The notes beneath the pieces are model-generated. The model was not told the DNA's origin, made no database searches, and saw only the letters and a list, made by a program, of their open reading frames with translations. Shown here piece after piece: positions 25,753-38,178 of a stretch of DNA of 64,000 bases; the stretch's first letter is position 1, and the number at the start of each line of letters is the position of its first letter. The stretch comes from Edaphochlamys debaryana. Taxonomy: Eukaryota > Chlorophyta > Chlorophyceae > Chlamydomonadales. The stretch spans positions 1,054,001 to 1,118,000 of the forward strand of contig JAEHOE010000022.1 in assembly GCA_016858145.1 (NCBI GenBank). Reading direction: 5' to 3'. A program made the translations under genes and the position numbers.

Positions 25753-28700
25753 TTACTGTGTGGTACCGTAGCTGTAGGGGTACGCGCCGAGCTGCGCCTG
25801 GGCCTGAGCCTGGGCCTGCGCTTGCGCCTGAGGGCCCGTCTGGGCCTGGCCGCCCGCCTCCTGCTTCACGCCAGTTCCGGCCTGCCCCGCACCTGAGGCG
25901 TCGCCCTGTGCTTTGGCGCCCTGCGCGGCCTGTGTGCTTTGCGCCTGCTGTGCCTGCTGCGCCTGCTGCTGCTGCGCCTGCGCGTACATCTGCGCGTACT
26001 GGTACTGCTGCATGTACGGGTTGTACGCTTGTCCGTACTGACGCATGTACGCCTGCATCTGCTCGGGCGTCATGCTGCCGTACGCATTCGCCATGGTGCC
26101 GTATGCGCCCATGGCGTTGGTCACGGCCGCACCGTACGCGCCGTACGCGGCCTGCTGCGCCGCGGCCGAGGCGGTGGCGGCCGCATTAACCGCCTGCGCA
26201 GCTGCCGCGGCCGGCTGCTGCGCCTGCGCCTGGGCTTGCGCCTGCTGTGCCTGCTGCGCCTGTTGAGCAGCTTGGGCCTGTTGAGCAGCCTGGGCCTGCT
26301 GCGTTTGCTGCGCCTGCTGCGTTGCCGCTGCTGTCTGCTGCTGCGCTTGCTGTGCAGGCTGGCCCTGCTGAGCCTGCTGAGCCTGGTACGCGCCGTACAT
26401 ACCGTAAGCTTGGGCTTGGGGCACGGCAGCCGCCATGGATGCCGCCGCCGCGTTGGCGCCGCCCGCCATGTGCGCCGCATGCTGTGCGTGTTGGGAGTAG
26501 TCGTATGCGGCAGGCGCGTGCTGCGCCTGCTGGGCGCCGTACGGTGTGGCGGCGGCCGCGTGTCCAGCGTGCGCCAGGGGATCGCACGGCACGTTGCTGG
26601 CGCCATACGCGACCTGCGGGACACACGGACCACGAAGACGTCAACCTTCATGCACGGCCCGCCCGCCCGCCCGCTCGCCTGCAGTCCGGCCGAATCCCGA
26701 CAAACTCGCATCTCTGAACCCCATGCCGATATGTGCCCTCCTCCATCCCCTCACCTGGCCGTGTGCGGCGTGCTGGTGGTGGCCCTGGGCCTGCTGCCCG
26801 GGCGCCTGCTGCACGGGGACGGGCACCACGCCGCCGCCCGGGCCCGAGCCCTGCAGCGGCTGGGCCATGAGCGTGCCCGGGGCCGCGCCGGGGCCGTTGT
26901 AGAGCACCACCTAGGGGGGGGGGCGGGGCGGGGCGCCGGGTGCGAGAGGGAGAGGATTGTGGGACAGCGTTGTGGGCAAAGCGGAGAGCGCAGAGGCTCG
27001 CGTACACAGAAGGGGTGGGAGAGCAGGGCGTGCTCAGCGCAGCAAGGGCAAGCGCCTGAGTGTACGGTACTGATGCAGCGAGTGTCAGGTATGGCTCGCG
27101 GCGTGCCCAGGTCCCACCTGTGCCGGCTTGTAGGTCCCGTCTGGCTGCAACATGAGGACCACGGGGCCGGGCTGCTGGCCGCCGCCCGCCTGCCCCTGCC
27201 CCTGGCCCTGGCCCTGCATCATGGCGGCGTGCTGCTGCGCGCCCTGCTGCTGCTGCTGGCCGTAGGCCTGCTGGGGCCCAGGCGCCTGGCCCTGGCCCTG
27301 GGCCTGCCCTGGGCCTTGCTGGGGCCCGCCGTACGGCTGCTGGCCGTACGGCTGTTGTTGGCCGTACGGCTGCTGCTGGGCGGGTCCTGCAGGCGCGGGC
27401 GTCAAGGTGTTGCGATCGGGGGTTAGCGGGTCCTCTTTGATGGAGCTTTGGGGCGGCGGCTCCACCGTGTCAATCCTCCCATCCATGAGTGGCCGCGCCC
27501 TGCGCCGCCCTTCCCTGGCTCACCTCCTGGGCCCATGCGGTTGTCAGGTGCGCCGTTGCTGCCGTACTGTCCCTGGCCCTGCCCGGGCCCGGACCGGTAC
27601 GAGTCGTAGCCGCCGCCCGGCCCGCCTCCGGGGCCCATGTCCCTCCGCCCTGGGCCCACGTCGGGCGGGGGGTAGCGCGTGACTCCCTCGGGGGGGCCGC
27701 CAGGACCGGGGCCGTACCGGCCGCCGGGGCCCTCAGGTCCCGGTCCGGGTCCGGGACCGTACCGCCCGCTGTCCGGCCCGGGTCCGGGTCCTGGTCCGTA
27801 GCGTCCAGGGCCTTCGGGGGGCCCGCCTGGTCCCGGTCCGTAGCGTCCGCCGGGCCCGTCCGGTCCCGGTCCGTAGCGTCCGCCGGGTCCGTCCGGTCCG
27901 GGGCCGTAGCGTCCGGGCCCGTCCGGGTGATCTGGTCCCGGTCCCGGTCCGTAGCGCCCGCCCGGACCCTCGGGGCCGGGCCCGTAGCGACTGGGGTACT
28001 CCGGGCCTCCCGGTCCAGGGCCGTACCGACCGCCCTCGGGCCCCGGGCCCGGCCCAGGCCCATAGCGAGCGCTAGTCATGGGCGGGGGCGGGCTGCCCCG
28101 CATGGGTCCGTAAGGGCCTCCTCCCCGCGGCGCTGGTCCAGGCCCAGACATCGGAACCGGGCCAGGCCCAGGCCTGTGGCCGCCGCCATCCATGCGGCTA
28201 CCGTCCATGCGCCCCATGGGCCCGTACGGCAGGGGCTCAGGCCCAGGACCGGGGCCGCCCGGGCCAGGGCCGTAGCCATCGTCATACCAATCGGGCCCCG
28301 GCGGACCCCTGTGGCCGCGGTCCATCGGCGGCGGTCCGTGTCCGTACGGCGGTCCGTCGTCCGGGGGGCCGTAGTGGCCAGGCGCGGGGCCCGGGCCCGG
28401 CCCGGGCACCATGGGCCGTGGGCCTGGGATGGCCCCCGGCGGCGGGGCCATGGGCGGGGGGAAGCCGCCCCTGACCTTTGAGGGGTCGAAGCGGTCAATG
28501 ATGCCCTTGATCTGGGGGCGTGCGGGTGGACACAAGGGGGAATGAGTGGATCTGCGGATGGCTTGGTACTGAAGGGGGGCAGGCAGATAGCGGGAAAGAG
28601 CAAGGGCAGCAACAATGGAGAGGTGCCACGCAGCACGGCCGGAGGGTCATGGCCCGTACATACCGTACGGCAGCCTCACGCTGCCTCACCTCCATGTACG

Positions 28701-30272
28701 CCGCCTTGACTTGGTCGCAGGAGCCCGTGATGAGCACCAGCTGCATGCGCTCGCCGGGCTGCAGGTCTGCAGGGGGCGCAGCAAGGGCAAGGCAGTGGCA
28801 GGTTCAGGTGCACGGTCTGCAACGGACGCACGGTTCGAGGCAACGTCTGAACGGGCCTCCCCTCTGCCCTCGAACGACACCCGTTGTCTCCATCCACAGC
28901 AAGCGGAACCCTACACAGGCAAGCCAAGTGCCCAGGGCCTCGCCCTCAACCCTACACATTACCTCGACCCCACCACCCTACCGTACACACTAGCCCAGAC
29001 ACCGTCGGGGTCTCGCCGGGCTTCCTGCTTGCTTGCGGTTTCCGCGTTGCCCAACACTAGCCCAATAGTGCTAAGGCGCTCACCCTCAACGCGCACGTTA
29101 GCGCCGCTCTTCTGGCGAATGACCTTGATCGTGGCACCGCTCTTGCCCAGCACGGACCCGACCATCTCGGGGAAGATCTCAACCGTCGTCTCTAGCGCTG
29201 GCTTGACGTCCATCTTGTGTTCCGGATCGAACTCGGCCAGGATCCGGCGCATGGCGGCCAAAGCGGCGGTGATCTGGGTCGGGCATGTGTTGCATAGGAT
29301 GAGCGCACCGTTCTGGGCGAGCGGTGAGGTATCGCCGAGGCCACTTCTAACTAAGTTACAGGCTCTAGCCTGCGCTCTAGGCTTGCAACAGGGTTTCGCT
29401 GCCTCCCCACGCAACTCCGGTGCCCCCCCATGCGTATGCTTGCATCCCACCTGCTTGTCCGTGCCGGTCAGCTCCACCGACTGCGTCTGCTCCGGCCCCG
29501 GGCCGCGCACCTCCGACACGTGCACCTTGCAGCGCGACTCGCGACGCACCTGCGAGTGCCAAGTAGGGATAGCTTACTCATGTTATGGTCAAGGACAGCA
29601 GATGGGGCGGGAACACGGGTGCGCAGGCGGTCAACCGGGTTCTGCGCGGTCGGCACAACCGCCTGGGGCCGGGACTCACGATAGACACGTTGCTGCCGCC
29701 CGTGCCAATTAGCACTCCAGCGAGTCGCTTCGACAGTACCACCTCCTGCAGCATGATGGGGTCATCAGGCAGCGGCACCAGCGCGGGCGGGGGGCCGCCC
29801 GGTCCTGGCGGGCCGCCCGCGGGCACCATGGGCGGGGGACCGCCGCGTGGAGGCGGAGGACCTGGATGAGCAGGCAAGCAAGCCCATGTGTAAGGGCTTC
29901 TGCAAAGATACAGCCAACAACAAAGCCGCGAGGAAGAGCACAACGCGGGGTTGGCATGTGGCCCGGATCGCCGGTGCCTTGTTCTAGCGGAATCGTCACG
30001 ACCCAGCCCCACGCGCACCATGCATAGGCTCATATGGTCCTCCGCGAGGCGGCGGTGGCCCGCCTGGCGGTCCATAGCCAGGACATGGTCCTGGTGGCCC
30101 GTGACGACCGGGCGGCCTGCAAAGTAAGCGAGCAGCCCCTTACATGATATCAAAAGCACAGCTGCAGGCGGAAGCATGTTTGTCGGCCAGAACAAGGGCG
30201 CCCGCGCGCATGCACTCACCCTCGGCGCCCACCCATGGGCGGAGGCCCATAGTCGTCTGCTTTACGCTTCAT
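25753..30272 (-). CDS. KH-domain RNA-binding protein with prion-like Gly/Pro/Tyr and Gln/Ala tail, 10 exons
   Basis: Single-stranded RNA/DNA-binding protein of the hnRNP K/FUBP type. Exons on the minus strand: 30272-30220, 30116-30019, 29861-29680, 29549-29451, 29312-29084, 28766-28690, 28511-27524, 27386-27118, 26910-26755, 26613-25753; 1003 residues. The start MKRKADDYGPP carries a basic, NLS-like patch. KH1 has the GTGG loop (LAGVLIGTGGSNVSI, residues about 95-111) and KH2 the GKSG loop (MVGSVLGKSGATIKV, about residue 198), each in the usual position. A long disordered tail follows: about 325 residues of GRYGPGP-like repeats, then QQPYGQ repeats, then about 285 residues of Gln/Ala-rich sequence with Tyr-Gly patches ending PYSYGTTQ. 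Such a tail is typical of proteins that enter RNP condensates (inference). KH-protein biology in Chlamydomonas includes translational control, but no specific orthologue can be named. Confidence 0.9.
25780..26390 (-). repeat. Gln/Ala codon-repeat tract in the KH gene
   Basis: Repeated CAG/GCC/GCG codons encode QAQQAQ and AQAQAQ runs in the last exon. The tract is long enough to be polymorphic between strains and keeps open frames on both strands, which produces spurious antisense open frames here. Confidence 0.9.
27690..28075 (-). repeat. Imperfect GRYGPGPxGP repeats in the KH gene
   Basis: Roughly a dozen degenerate units of about 30-45 bp, each coding for GRYGPGP followed by Gly/Pro/Glu/Asp variants. 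The repeated RYGPGP has the Arg/Tyr spacing associated with condensate-forming RNA-binding proteins. Confidence 0.9.
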
Positions 30273-32657
30273 GCGCGCAGAAGCGGGCCCAGGGAGGGGA
30301 GAAGCCCAGAAGCCTCGGGATGCTCCGGGATGCTGAACCGGCCTTCCAGTAAGCGTCTGATGTGGAAGCGGAGAGGCTGTCGCGACCAATAGCGAGTGTA
30401 GCTCAAGAGAAATGTCTTGCTCGCCTAAAGCGCCGGGTTGCATGCTCGGGTAACGCGGCCGTGCCGCCGCACGGCACCATGTCGCCGCCTCCCCGCGCTC
30501 CTTGCGCCGGCCCCACCCCCCGGCCCTTAACCTTCGTCGGCTTCCCCGTATTCGGCCGCAAAGGTGTTATGTGCGGTGGGACTAGGGGGCAGGACGGATT
30601 AAGGACGGCAGCCCTTAGTTTGAACCGGTGTTGCTAGTGGATTGTTGGTGCAGGGAGCGGTTCCGTGCTCTCCAGGCGGAGTCGGGGCGCTGGTTGCTAG
30701 TGAGGGCCACTGGCAGTGGGCGCCGAGAGAGATTAGCGCTTCCTGGTCTCTGACTTGGCGCTGCGTGGGCAGTGTGGCGCTGCGTACCCAGTCTCAAAGC
30801 ACTCATCTCCACCTGCACCCTCGCTCACCCTGCCGTCCGGCGTCATGATCTCATCAGTGCGTGTCATGACGCTCCCTGTTGGGGTCACAGATGACGCCAC
30901 CGATGCAGAAAGGAGAGGGTGGAGAGCTGCCGGCCTGCCCAGGCGGTTGATAATGGACAACGTGGCAAGACGCCTCATCGCGGAGGCGCACTGGCAGAGT
31001 AGCGGTCCAGGGGTGCGGCGTCAAGAGGGAGGGGGGCGTGTCTCGTGTGGGACAGGCTCTTGGGGGGAAACCACCGAGCTGCCCTGCAGTCAAGGCTTGC
31101 CCCTTTTTTCTTGAAGGGCGCCGCCGGGGGACCAAGTGGGACACGGGTCGCGTATGGGTCGCTCTGCGCGAAGCTTTGGGTGAGCCGGCCCAGCAGGGGG
31201 CCGAGGATGGTCGTGGGGGTGATTCACATTTCCACACCGACCTACGATAAAGTGTGCGAGTTTAGATCGCGACATCGCGGTCGGTTCGATCGGGCTTGAG
31301 AGGGCAACGGTTGACGAACATCGGTGTGCACCATCCCGCCTCCTGCAGCACCGCTAGCGCTGGTGTGCATGTACATACATAATGGATGGCTAGGCAAAAG
31401 CCTTATCACGTGTCACGGCCCCGCTGGATCACACCTCGCTCGACTACACCCTCGCCTCCGAGAGGGCGCGAGTCGTCGCGGAGACAAGCAAGCGATAGCC
31501 AACACATGCGTTCGTGAGCGAACTCGCTGCTGCTCGGTCCCGCAACCCAACTGCATGTCTGACTCCTAACTCGGATACCCTACTATCCAAAATCGGAAGA
31601 GTGAGAAGAGCGTCCACTGAGACGCGATCGCAATAGCGTAGCCCCGTTTACTCTCTCCGGGAGTAACTGGGGCAAGCCAACGGGGGGCGAGATGTACAAC
31701 AAGGCGACGAGCCGCGGTGCAGGCCGCGGCAGCAGGCAAGGAGGGGGCGGACACAGACGGGGTTGGATGTTGAACAACTTGGCGAAGGGCCGTCTCGAAG
31801 GGCAGGGAGGGCCGTGGTGCAGGCCATGTGATCAAGGCGGTGGCCCCGGCATTGGGTGGGGGGGACCATGCAACGTGCAGATAGCCGGGGTTAGGGGGAC
31901 TTCGAGGTGTGAAGCCCGACCCGGCCCTCGCACTGGGAATTCCTCCGGGGCTTGCGGGTGGTGGGGCCTAGCTTACGTGCGGATAGAGCGGTAACAAAGG
32001 TTGCGGCTTGAGGAGCAGGCGTGGGGCGCCTTCCACAACTGTACCGCCTCCTAACGCCGAGCGCCCAGTCGGCCAGGGTCGGACGGCCCAACCGCTTCTT
32101 GTGCGTCGCGAACCCAGATTCTGCGCAGCCGGTTCTTGTCGCGCCGCCTGCCCTTGTGCTTCGCAACGTGTTGGGAAGGTACACCTGCTGGAGCTCTGTG
32201 CGCTGCGCGCACGCGGAGGTACGTACTCCTGCGCTGTGGTCCTACCTCCGGCCGCCCGCCGGCACGGAGCGAGCTGGCGACCCTGGCGTGAGCACCCACG
32301 AGTATGAATGCATCTGGTTGCGGCAATGCCTGCATGGTCGCCCTGCGACCGCGTCTACCTGGGTAGGGCGAAAGGTGCCTGTGTCACAGGCATCAGAATA
32401 TGCGTACTCGTCGCCGGTGCGCCGCAGGCCGCCGAGCACTGCCGCGGCACTGGTTACACGAGCTTCCAGCTTACACGCGGCTGCAGCACGCTGCTCGCGA
32501 GACGAGCTGCTGCGCCCGTCAACGCGTCTGACCGCTGACCGACCGCCATCCACCGCCGACATACGCTCGCCCGCTAACGAACCCACAGCGTTAACCCAAC
32601 CTACGTCTTGTATTGTATCGGGGTTACTACATCGGTCGGTCGAGCGCCAGAAAGGCA
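30273..32657. other. Divergent intergenic region between the KH and MGNC-ankyrin genes
   Basis: 2.4 kb containing the 5' UTRs and promoters of two divergent genes. The only item with some protein character is a minus-strand frame of 81 codons (30978-30733). It begins MRRLATLSIINRLGRP, like a mitochondrial presequence, but it has no poly(A) signal before the KH gene and no recognised domain. A plus-strand frame of 268 codons (32021-32827) overlaps exon 1 of the ankyrin gene in another frame and is judged spurious. Nothing else seen. Confidence 0.45.
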
Positions 32658-35600
32658 ATGGGCAACTGCATCGCGGGGTCCGCTCCAGCGTTCAGTTCCT
32701 TGGAGAGTGGCGATGTGACACATATACTGCATGCCATAAGCCGCACGCCGAAGCTCATCACAGACAAAGGGGGCTCAAAGGCGAGTCTCGGTGGGCTGGG
32801 AACGCTACGTCGCTACCCTTGTCTTGAACGCACGCCCCCCGCCACCACCTCTGGCATTTATCTCCGTGTAGGGCCGCAGCATCTGGCACGAGCTGGCGAG
32901 TGTTGGCGACACCACAGGTGGGACGCCCTCGAATAGCCCCCTGCGCGGAGGGCGCCTTCGTCCCCTGGCCCTTATTCCCTCGCCCATCCTGGCCATGCCA
33001 ACTGGCTGGGCGCCGCGTACCTCGCACCTACGGTACTCCCTGCCATCTTCCGTTTCCGCCCCCAGTCGCATGCAGCTGCATCGAGTACATATGGCAAGTG
33101 CACCCCGATGAGGACGGGCAGGTTCATGCACGGCCCCCGCCGCCGCCCAACTTCCACCCCCTGCTCAAGAAGGCGGTCAACCTGTTTGACGCCCAGGGTT
33201 TCACGCCACTGGTGGGCAGACTGGCGCGGTGGGGCCATGCAGAGGAATAATATCAGGGGCTGCACACATTTGACAAAGGACGCGATGCTATGTGTGGTCT
33301 GGCTCAGCATGGGCGTGGTCCTGGGCGGCTGTTTAGGCGGCTTTTGTGTTCACATTGCAGTGGCAGGGAGGGCACGCGCCGACCCCGAATTCAGCCCTTC
33401 CCACCCCGGCCGTATGCAGATGCTGGCCTGCAAGAAGGGCCACGCCGAGATGGCGCACCTGCTCCTGGCGCAGGTGCGATGGGCGGTGGGGGCTGGCCGG
33501 CAGGGCTGTTGCCTCCACTCTTGCATTGGTTTGGGAGGGCCGACCTGCGGGGCGCCGTACCGCTTTCCACTTCCTGGCGGCAGCGGGCGTTGCTGTATGT
33601 ACCGCTCTCCGTGTCCTGGTGGCGGCGACGCCAGGCTCTGCCAACACGGGCGGCCTAATTTCACGTATCCGGCAGCCGGATAGCAGCAGCGGGAGGCGCT
33701 GTCCCGCCCGCCGTTCAGACGCTTTCTACCACGGCGTCCAGCGTTCCCTGGCGGCTGTCAATGCGGTTGTTGGCATGCCATCCGTCATCTTCAACATCAA
33801 CCCAGCAGACCTTCACAGCGCCGCCGTAATGACGGCGGCGGGCGAGGTGGTGGAGGTTGGGGACGATGGTGGCCCGCTGTCTACTGAGCCCCGCGGAGAG
33901 GGACGGGCCCACCTCCCTGACAGCCCCCCGGGAGTGGGCTTGAAACCCAGGCCGAAGCCCTGCACTGGCCCCAAGACGGCCGTGTGACAGGCCTCGGCAG
34001 GACATGCAACCACCGGGAGCCCGCTGCACCTCCCTTTTGCACGCTCCCGAGCGCCCACGGACCTTACACCTTACCGCCCCGCCCGCTTCCCCCGCCACCT
34101 CACAGGGAGCCGATCCGTGGCTGGGCGACCGGCTGATGGGGCGCTCGGCGCTCCATTTCGCCGCCATGGTGGGTGGGGTTCTAGCGGTGTGGGGCGCTAG
34201 ACCTGAGTGCGCCGAGAACGAGCAGTCGCAACCCTGCGGACCTCGCTCCACCCCTGCCGGCTCCATAACTTCCGCCCCGGGCTCGCCGGAATTGGCACCT
34301 GTCCGCAAATGCTGACTTGCTTTCTAGAACGAACGTTTACGCCGAGGACCGCCGCCCTCCCCGGCCCTCCAGCCCCCGCTGCCCAGCTGCCCCGCCTCCC
34401 TAACTGCCCCGCTCCCGCGCTCGCGCCTCCGTGCCTCCGCCGCTGGCCCTTTAGTTAAACCGCGTCGGCTGCATCGAGGAGCTCCTGCGCTGTAGCTTCG
34501 TGGTCAAGGCCGGCACTATTCGGGAAACGGAGTGCAGGTAGGCCGGACGGTGCTGCACCACGCGACAAAATAGTTGCGAATCCATGCTTTGCATGGAAGG
34601 TGCATGACAGTGCACCCCACGCCAGAACGGGCCTTTCTGCCCCCGACCGCAATCACAACCCCGAATCTGCCCCTGCTTGATTGACCCCCCCCAGGCTGGT
34701 GGACTACCCCTCCAACGCCGGACACACGCCCTTGCACTACGCAGCCGTGCGGCACACAGAGTCAGGTGAGCCCCATCCCAGAGGGCAGGGGCACCACCCT
34801 TACAACGGACGACCGGCAGCTTCAGTACCCAGGACCTAGGCGCCTTGACTTCGGCCACCCTTGGGGAGCAGGCGCGCATGTGCCCAGGCCCGTAGGGCAC
34901 TACTCCATGAGGTCTTGCTCTTGTCGCCATAGTACTGCGCAGCGTTCACACCCCTGCCCTGAACCCGCCTCGCCGCCCCATGCAATTTCTCCCCTTGGCC
35001 CGACCCGTGTCCGCTCGCCGCCTGCCCGCAGTCCTTGCGCTGTGCCGCCACGGTGCCGACCCCAACGCCCGCTGCTGGAACGCCAGCATGGACTCATGGG
35101 TGCTGGCGAACCCGGGGTCCACACCCCTGCACGTTGCGGCCAAGAACCAGGTGCGTGTGTGCACGCTGCTGCGCAGCCTGGCACGGCCTGGCTTTTCTCG
35201 GTATGGCGGCGGCGGTAGAACTTGGAAGCTCGGGAGGCCCCTCGGGAGGCTCGGGACGCACGTACGGCACTCCGCGTGGTGCCTGCATCCGCTGGCACTC
35301 CCCGCAACCCCACCCGCCCCGCCCCTCCGCCCCCAGAACCTGGATGCGGCTGTGGCCATCATGCAGCACTGGGCCTGCGACCTCAAGCAGCTTGACGTGA
35401 CCGACCCCCGGGTCGTGGCGGACTCCCGCAAGGTGGGCGCGTGCATGCCTGCTTGCGCGCATGCAAACATGTCTCATGGGCTTACCCCCGCTCTACCGCC
35501 ATTCGGGTTTCAGCCAGAATAGCTCCTACGACGCGATGCGAAGCCTTTCTAGCTGTGCAGCCGCACGCCCGGCCCATTGCATGAGGTGTGTGCCCGCCGT

Positions 35601-38055
35601 ACATGTGCAGCTGCGGCCGTACGAGCTGCCGGGCGTCAAGGCTGACAGCGGGCTGCACCGGGTGCTCGACCCCAGCACCGCCGCCGCCGACCTGGCCGAC
35701 CCCTTTGGGAGCGGCGGCGACGAGGACGCTGACAGACAGCCGGACAACGCGGCGGTGCTGACTGTGCGGCCGCCCAGCCACGGCCCCAAGACCTCCATGT
35801 TGTACAACATCAAGGCCGCCTACGGCTCCCTTGGCGCGGGAAGCGACGGCAAGCAGGCAAGCCGGCCTAGTCCGAGGGGTGGGGAGCCCGTTGTGGGAGG
35901 GCCGGCCTACCTGGGGCCTGATCTAGACCTACTCTGGGCCTGTGCCTTGGGCAGCGTGCGTACCCTGGATTGCACTGGCGCTTGCCGCCTGCTTCCGACG
36001 ACGAACGAGATCCAAAGCGTGGCCAGCAAGGTCCGCATGGCCGCCACGGCCTTGCAAAGAGGTAAAACCACATCCTCCTCCCAGCTCTTCGAACTCTACT
36101 CCGCTTTGTGCCACCCCTGTTTAAAGCCAGCTGTGTCCCATGCCTCTCATGCATGCATGGCTGCAGGGCTCGGACCGGTTCCAGCCCAGCACCAGCGACG
36201 ACCCAGGCTCCGAGCGCTCCGCCTCGCCCTCCGGCGCCTCCGCGGGCGCCGCCCCCGCGGCCGCCAGCCCCCCGCCCCGGCCCAGCTACACCGGCTCCAG
36301 CTCCAAGGTCCACGCCGCCGGCGCCCCGCCGCAGTTCGTGGTGCCGGCGCTGCCCGTGTGGTACACGCAGCACCCATACCAGCCGGGCCAGGATGCGGCC
36401 GCGGAGCCACCTGCTCGCGAGTCCTGGAACGGGAAGCAGGTGAGCGCTCGGGTGAGCGAGGGCGAGGGCGCAGCGACGACCGGGCATTTCTGGTGAGGCG
36501 TGCATCAGCAGCTGGCTGGACTGGGGAGCCAGCGTTCGGCCTCGGCGCTAGACACGGACTGTGCGTTTGTGCCACCCAGCCGCCGCCACTCGCTCGCGCT
36601 CACTCTTCTTGTGCCCTGCACTCGCCAGCCTCCGCAGCTTGCTGCGCCCAGCGGTTTCGTCTCCCTCTACCGGTGAGGCAGGCCGCCGTGTGCATCTCTC
36701 TGAGCGCCGTGCGCAGCTGACTCGCCAAGCGCTAGCTTGGGGCGGTGCTCTGTGACATGCTGGTGTTGACTGGCTCTATCTCCATCCGCGAGGAACCGTA
36801 CTGACGTCCGTCGCGCGCCTAACCCGGTGATTGTTCTTTGCTATCGCTCGACAGGGCCCCCGAAATCCAGGAGGCGGAGCCCACACCCTCGTCAGACGAC
36901 GACTCCAGCGCCCCTCCGCTCCGCCGTACCTCCACACGGCACCTGCGGTCCCCCGCGCCCCCACCCCAGCCTTCCCAGCCGCCGCCACAGCTCTTCAGAA
37001 CCAACTCCGCCAAACGCTCCTACGTGGCCCCAGCGCCCCTGGCGCCCCTCACCGCTGCCGGGCAGAGCCAGGCCCACGCGCTAGCCCTCTCCCGTGGCAC
37101 CCTCAGCGCCCGTGCGCTGCTGACGAGGCACGGGTCTCTGCCCACGCCCTCGGAAGCCTCCCAAGCAGCCGCCGCCACGCGAACCTTCGCCGGCGCGGAG
37201 GCCTCGCCGCAGCCCCGGCTGCGGCACAGTGTGACGGGCATTGGCTCAGCGGCGCCCGGCCACCGCGCGCGCGTCACCTCGCCCAACCTCCAGCTCATTC
37301 CCCCACCCAGCGCGGAAGAGGCTTCGGCATTCGAGGCCGGCGCCGTGCTCTCCACCGCCACCAGCGGGAAGCTCCCCGCTAGGCTGCTGTCCAGCCCCGA
37401 CGGCGACACGCCTCCGCCCCGCCCCGCCAAGGCCCACTCCGTGAAAGCCCGCCCGCCCCCCATCGCCCTGCCCTCCACCTTCGGCCAGGGCGTCCCGCCG
37501 ACGGCCGGGGCCGCGCAGTCACCCTCCTCCGCCGCGCCCTGGCCTTCTCCCTCGGGCCGCTCCGCGGCGGCCGGAGCGGGGGCTGGGAGTGGGCGCCTGA
37601 GCCCACAGGTGCTGGCTTGGGGTGAGCCCTCCCCCGCGGCCTCCGCAACCTGCAACATCCGCCTCGCCTCCCCGCCTTTGGACGGCGCGCCCAAAGCCCG
37701 GATGTCGCTGCCAGGCCGGCGGTCCGATCTCCGCGCGTCGGCGCCCAGTGGCACAGCCAACACGCTGGGTCTCCACCCTAGCGGGGTCCCCCGAGGCGGC
37801 GTTTCTGCTGCCGACACCCCCTTTGGCGCGCTCCAACGGCCGCCGAGTGAGTGGGCGGTCGTGCCCGACCTGTCGGAGGACGAGAGCCGCGTGGAGCGGG
37901 CGGGACATCCCAGGGGCGGGTCCCTGGCGCCCGGGGCACAGGCCCACGGGTCCCGGCGCAGCTTTGAGCGCATCTCAGCCACTGTGGGTGCCACGGACAT
38001 GGCTTTAGAGCTGAGGGCGAGCCAGGGGCGCAGGGCGTACGCTGGGCTGCATTAG
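32658..38055 (+). CDS. Ankyrin-repeat protein with MGNC N-terminus and long disordered tail, 11 exons
   Basis: Exons: 32658-32780, 33122-33211, 33420-33473, 34106-34168, 34455-34537, 34695-34765, 35032-35150, 35337-35432, 35611-35856, 36167-36439, 36871-38055; 800 residues. It opens with MGNC, fitting N-myristoylation at Gly2 and palmitoylation at Cys4, so membrane association is likely (inference). Ankyrin repeats cover roughly residues 60-235: GFTPLMLACKKGHAEMAHLL, LMGRSALHFAAM, NAGHTPLHYAAV, GADPNARCW and GSTPLHVAAKNQNLDAAV. The pattern, including the insertion between ALHFAA and RVGCIEELL, follows the ankyrin half of plant XBAT31-type proteins, but no RING is present. The last 550 residues are Ser/Pro/Ala-rich and apparently disordered. 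Introns 1 (aag|gcgagt) and 9 (cag|gcaagc) have GC donors. Intron 3 (632 bp) contains a possible in-frame cassette exon. The gene at the right end of the window is a paralogue. Confidence 0.85.
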
Positions 38056-38173
38056 GTGCAGTGCAGGTGCATGCAGGTGCAGTGCTTGCATGTCGGTAGT
38101 AGTGCGCAGGATGCAGGGGCACGTATGGCTGCATGCAGGCGCAGGATGTGCGCAGGGGGCACGTGGGGGCATG

Positions 38174-38178
38174 TGTAA
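38174..38178 (+). terminator. TGTAA poly(A) signal, MGNC-ankyrin gene
   Basis: Lies 119 nt after the stop codon at 38053-38055, giving a compact 3' UTR compared with the neighbours. Confidence 0.6.

Noticed and set aside
25939..27426. 495-codon plus-strand open frame opposite the KH gene
   Set aside because: Leu/Arg-rich antisense of Gln/Ala repeats; crosses KH exon-intron borders without splice sites.
30733..30978. 81-codon minus-strand frame with a presequence-like start
   Set aside because: Suggestive N-terminus only; no poly(A) signal before the KH gene and no recognised domain, so not called as a gene.
31270..31290. tRNA-like B-box (ggttcgatcgg)
   Set aside because: No A-box at the proper distance and no cloverleaf can be drawn; similar lone matches near 19010 and 50555 fail the same way.
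32021..32827. 268-codon plus-strand open frame
   Set aside because: Overlaps the MGNC exon in a different frame and has no family resemblance; the MGNC frame connects in phase to ankyrin repeats.
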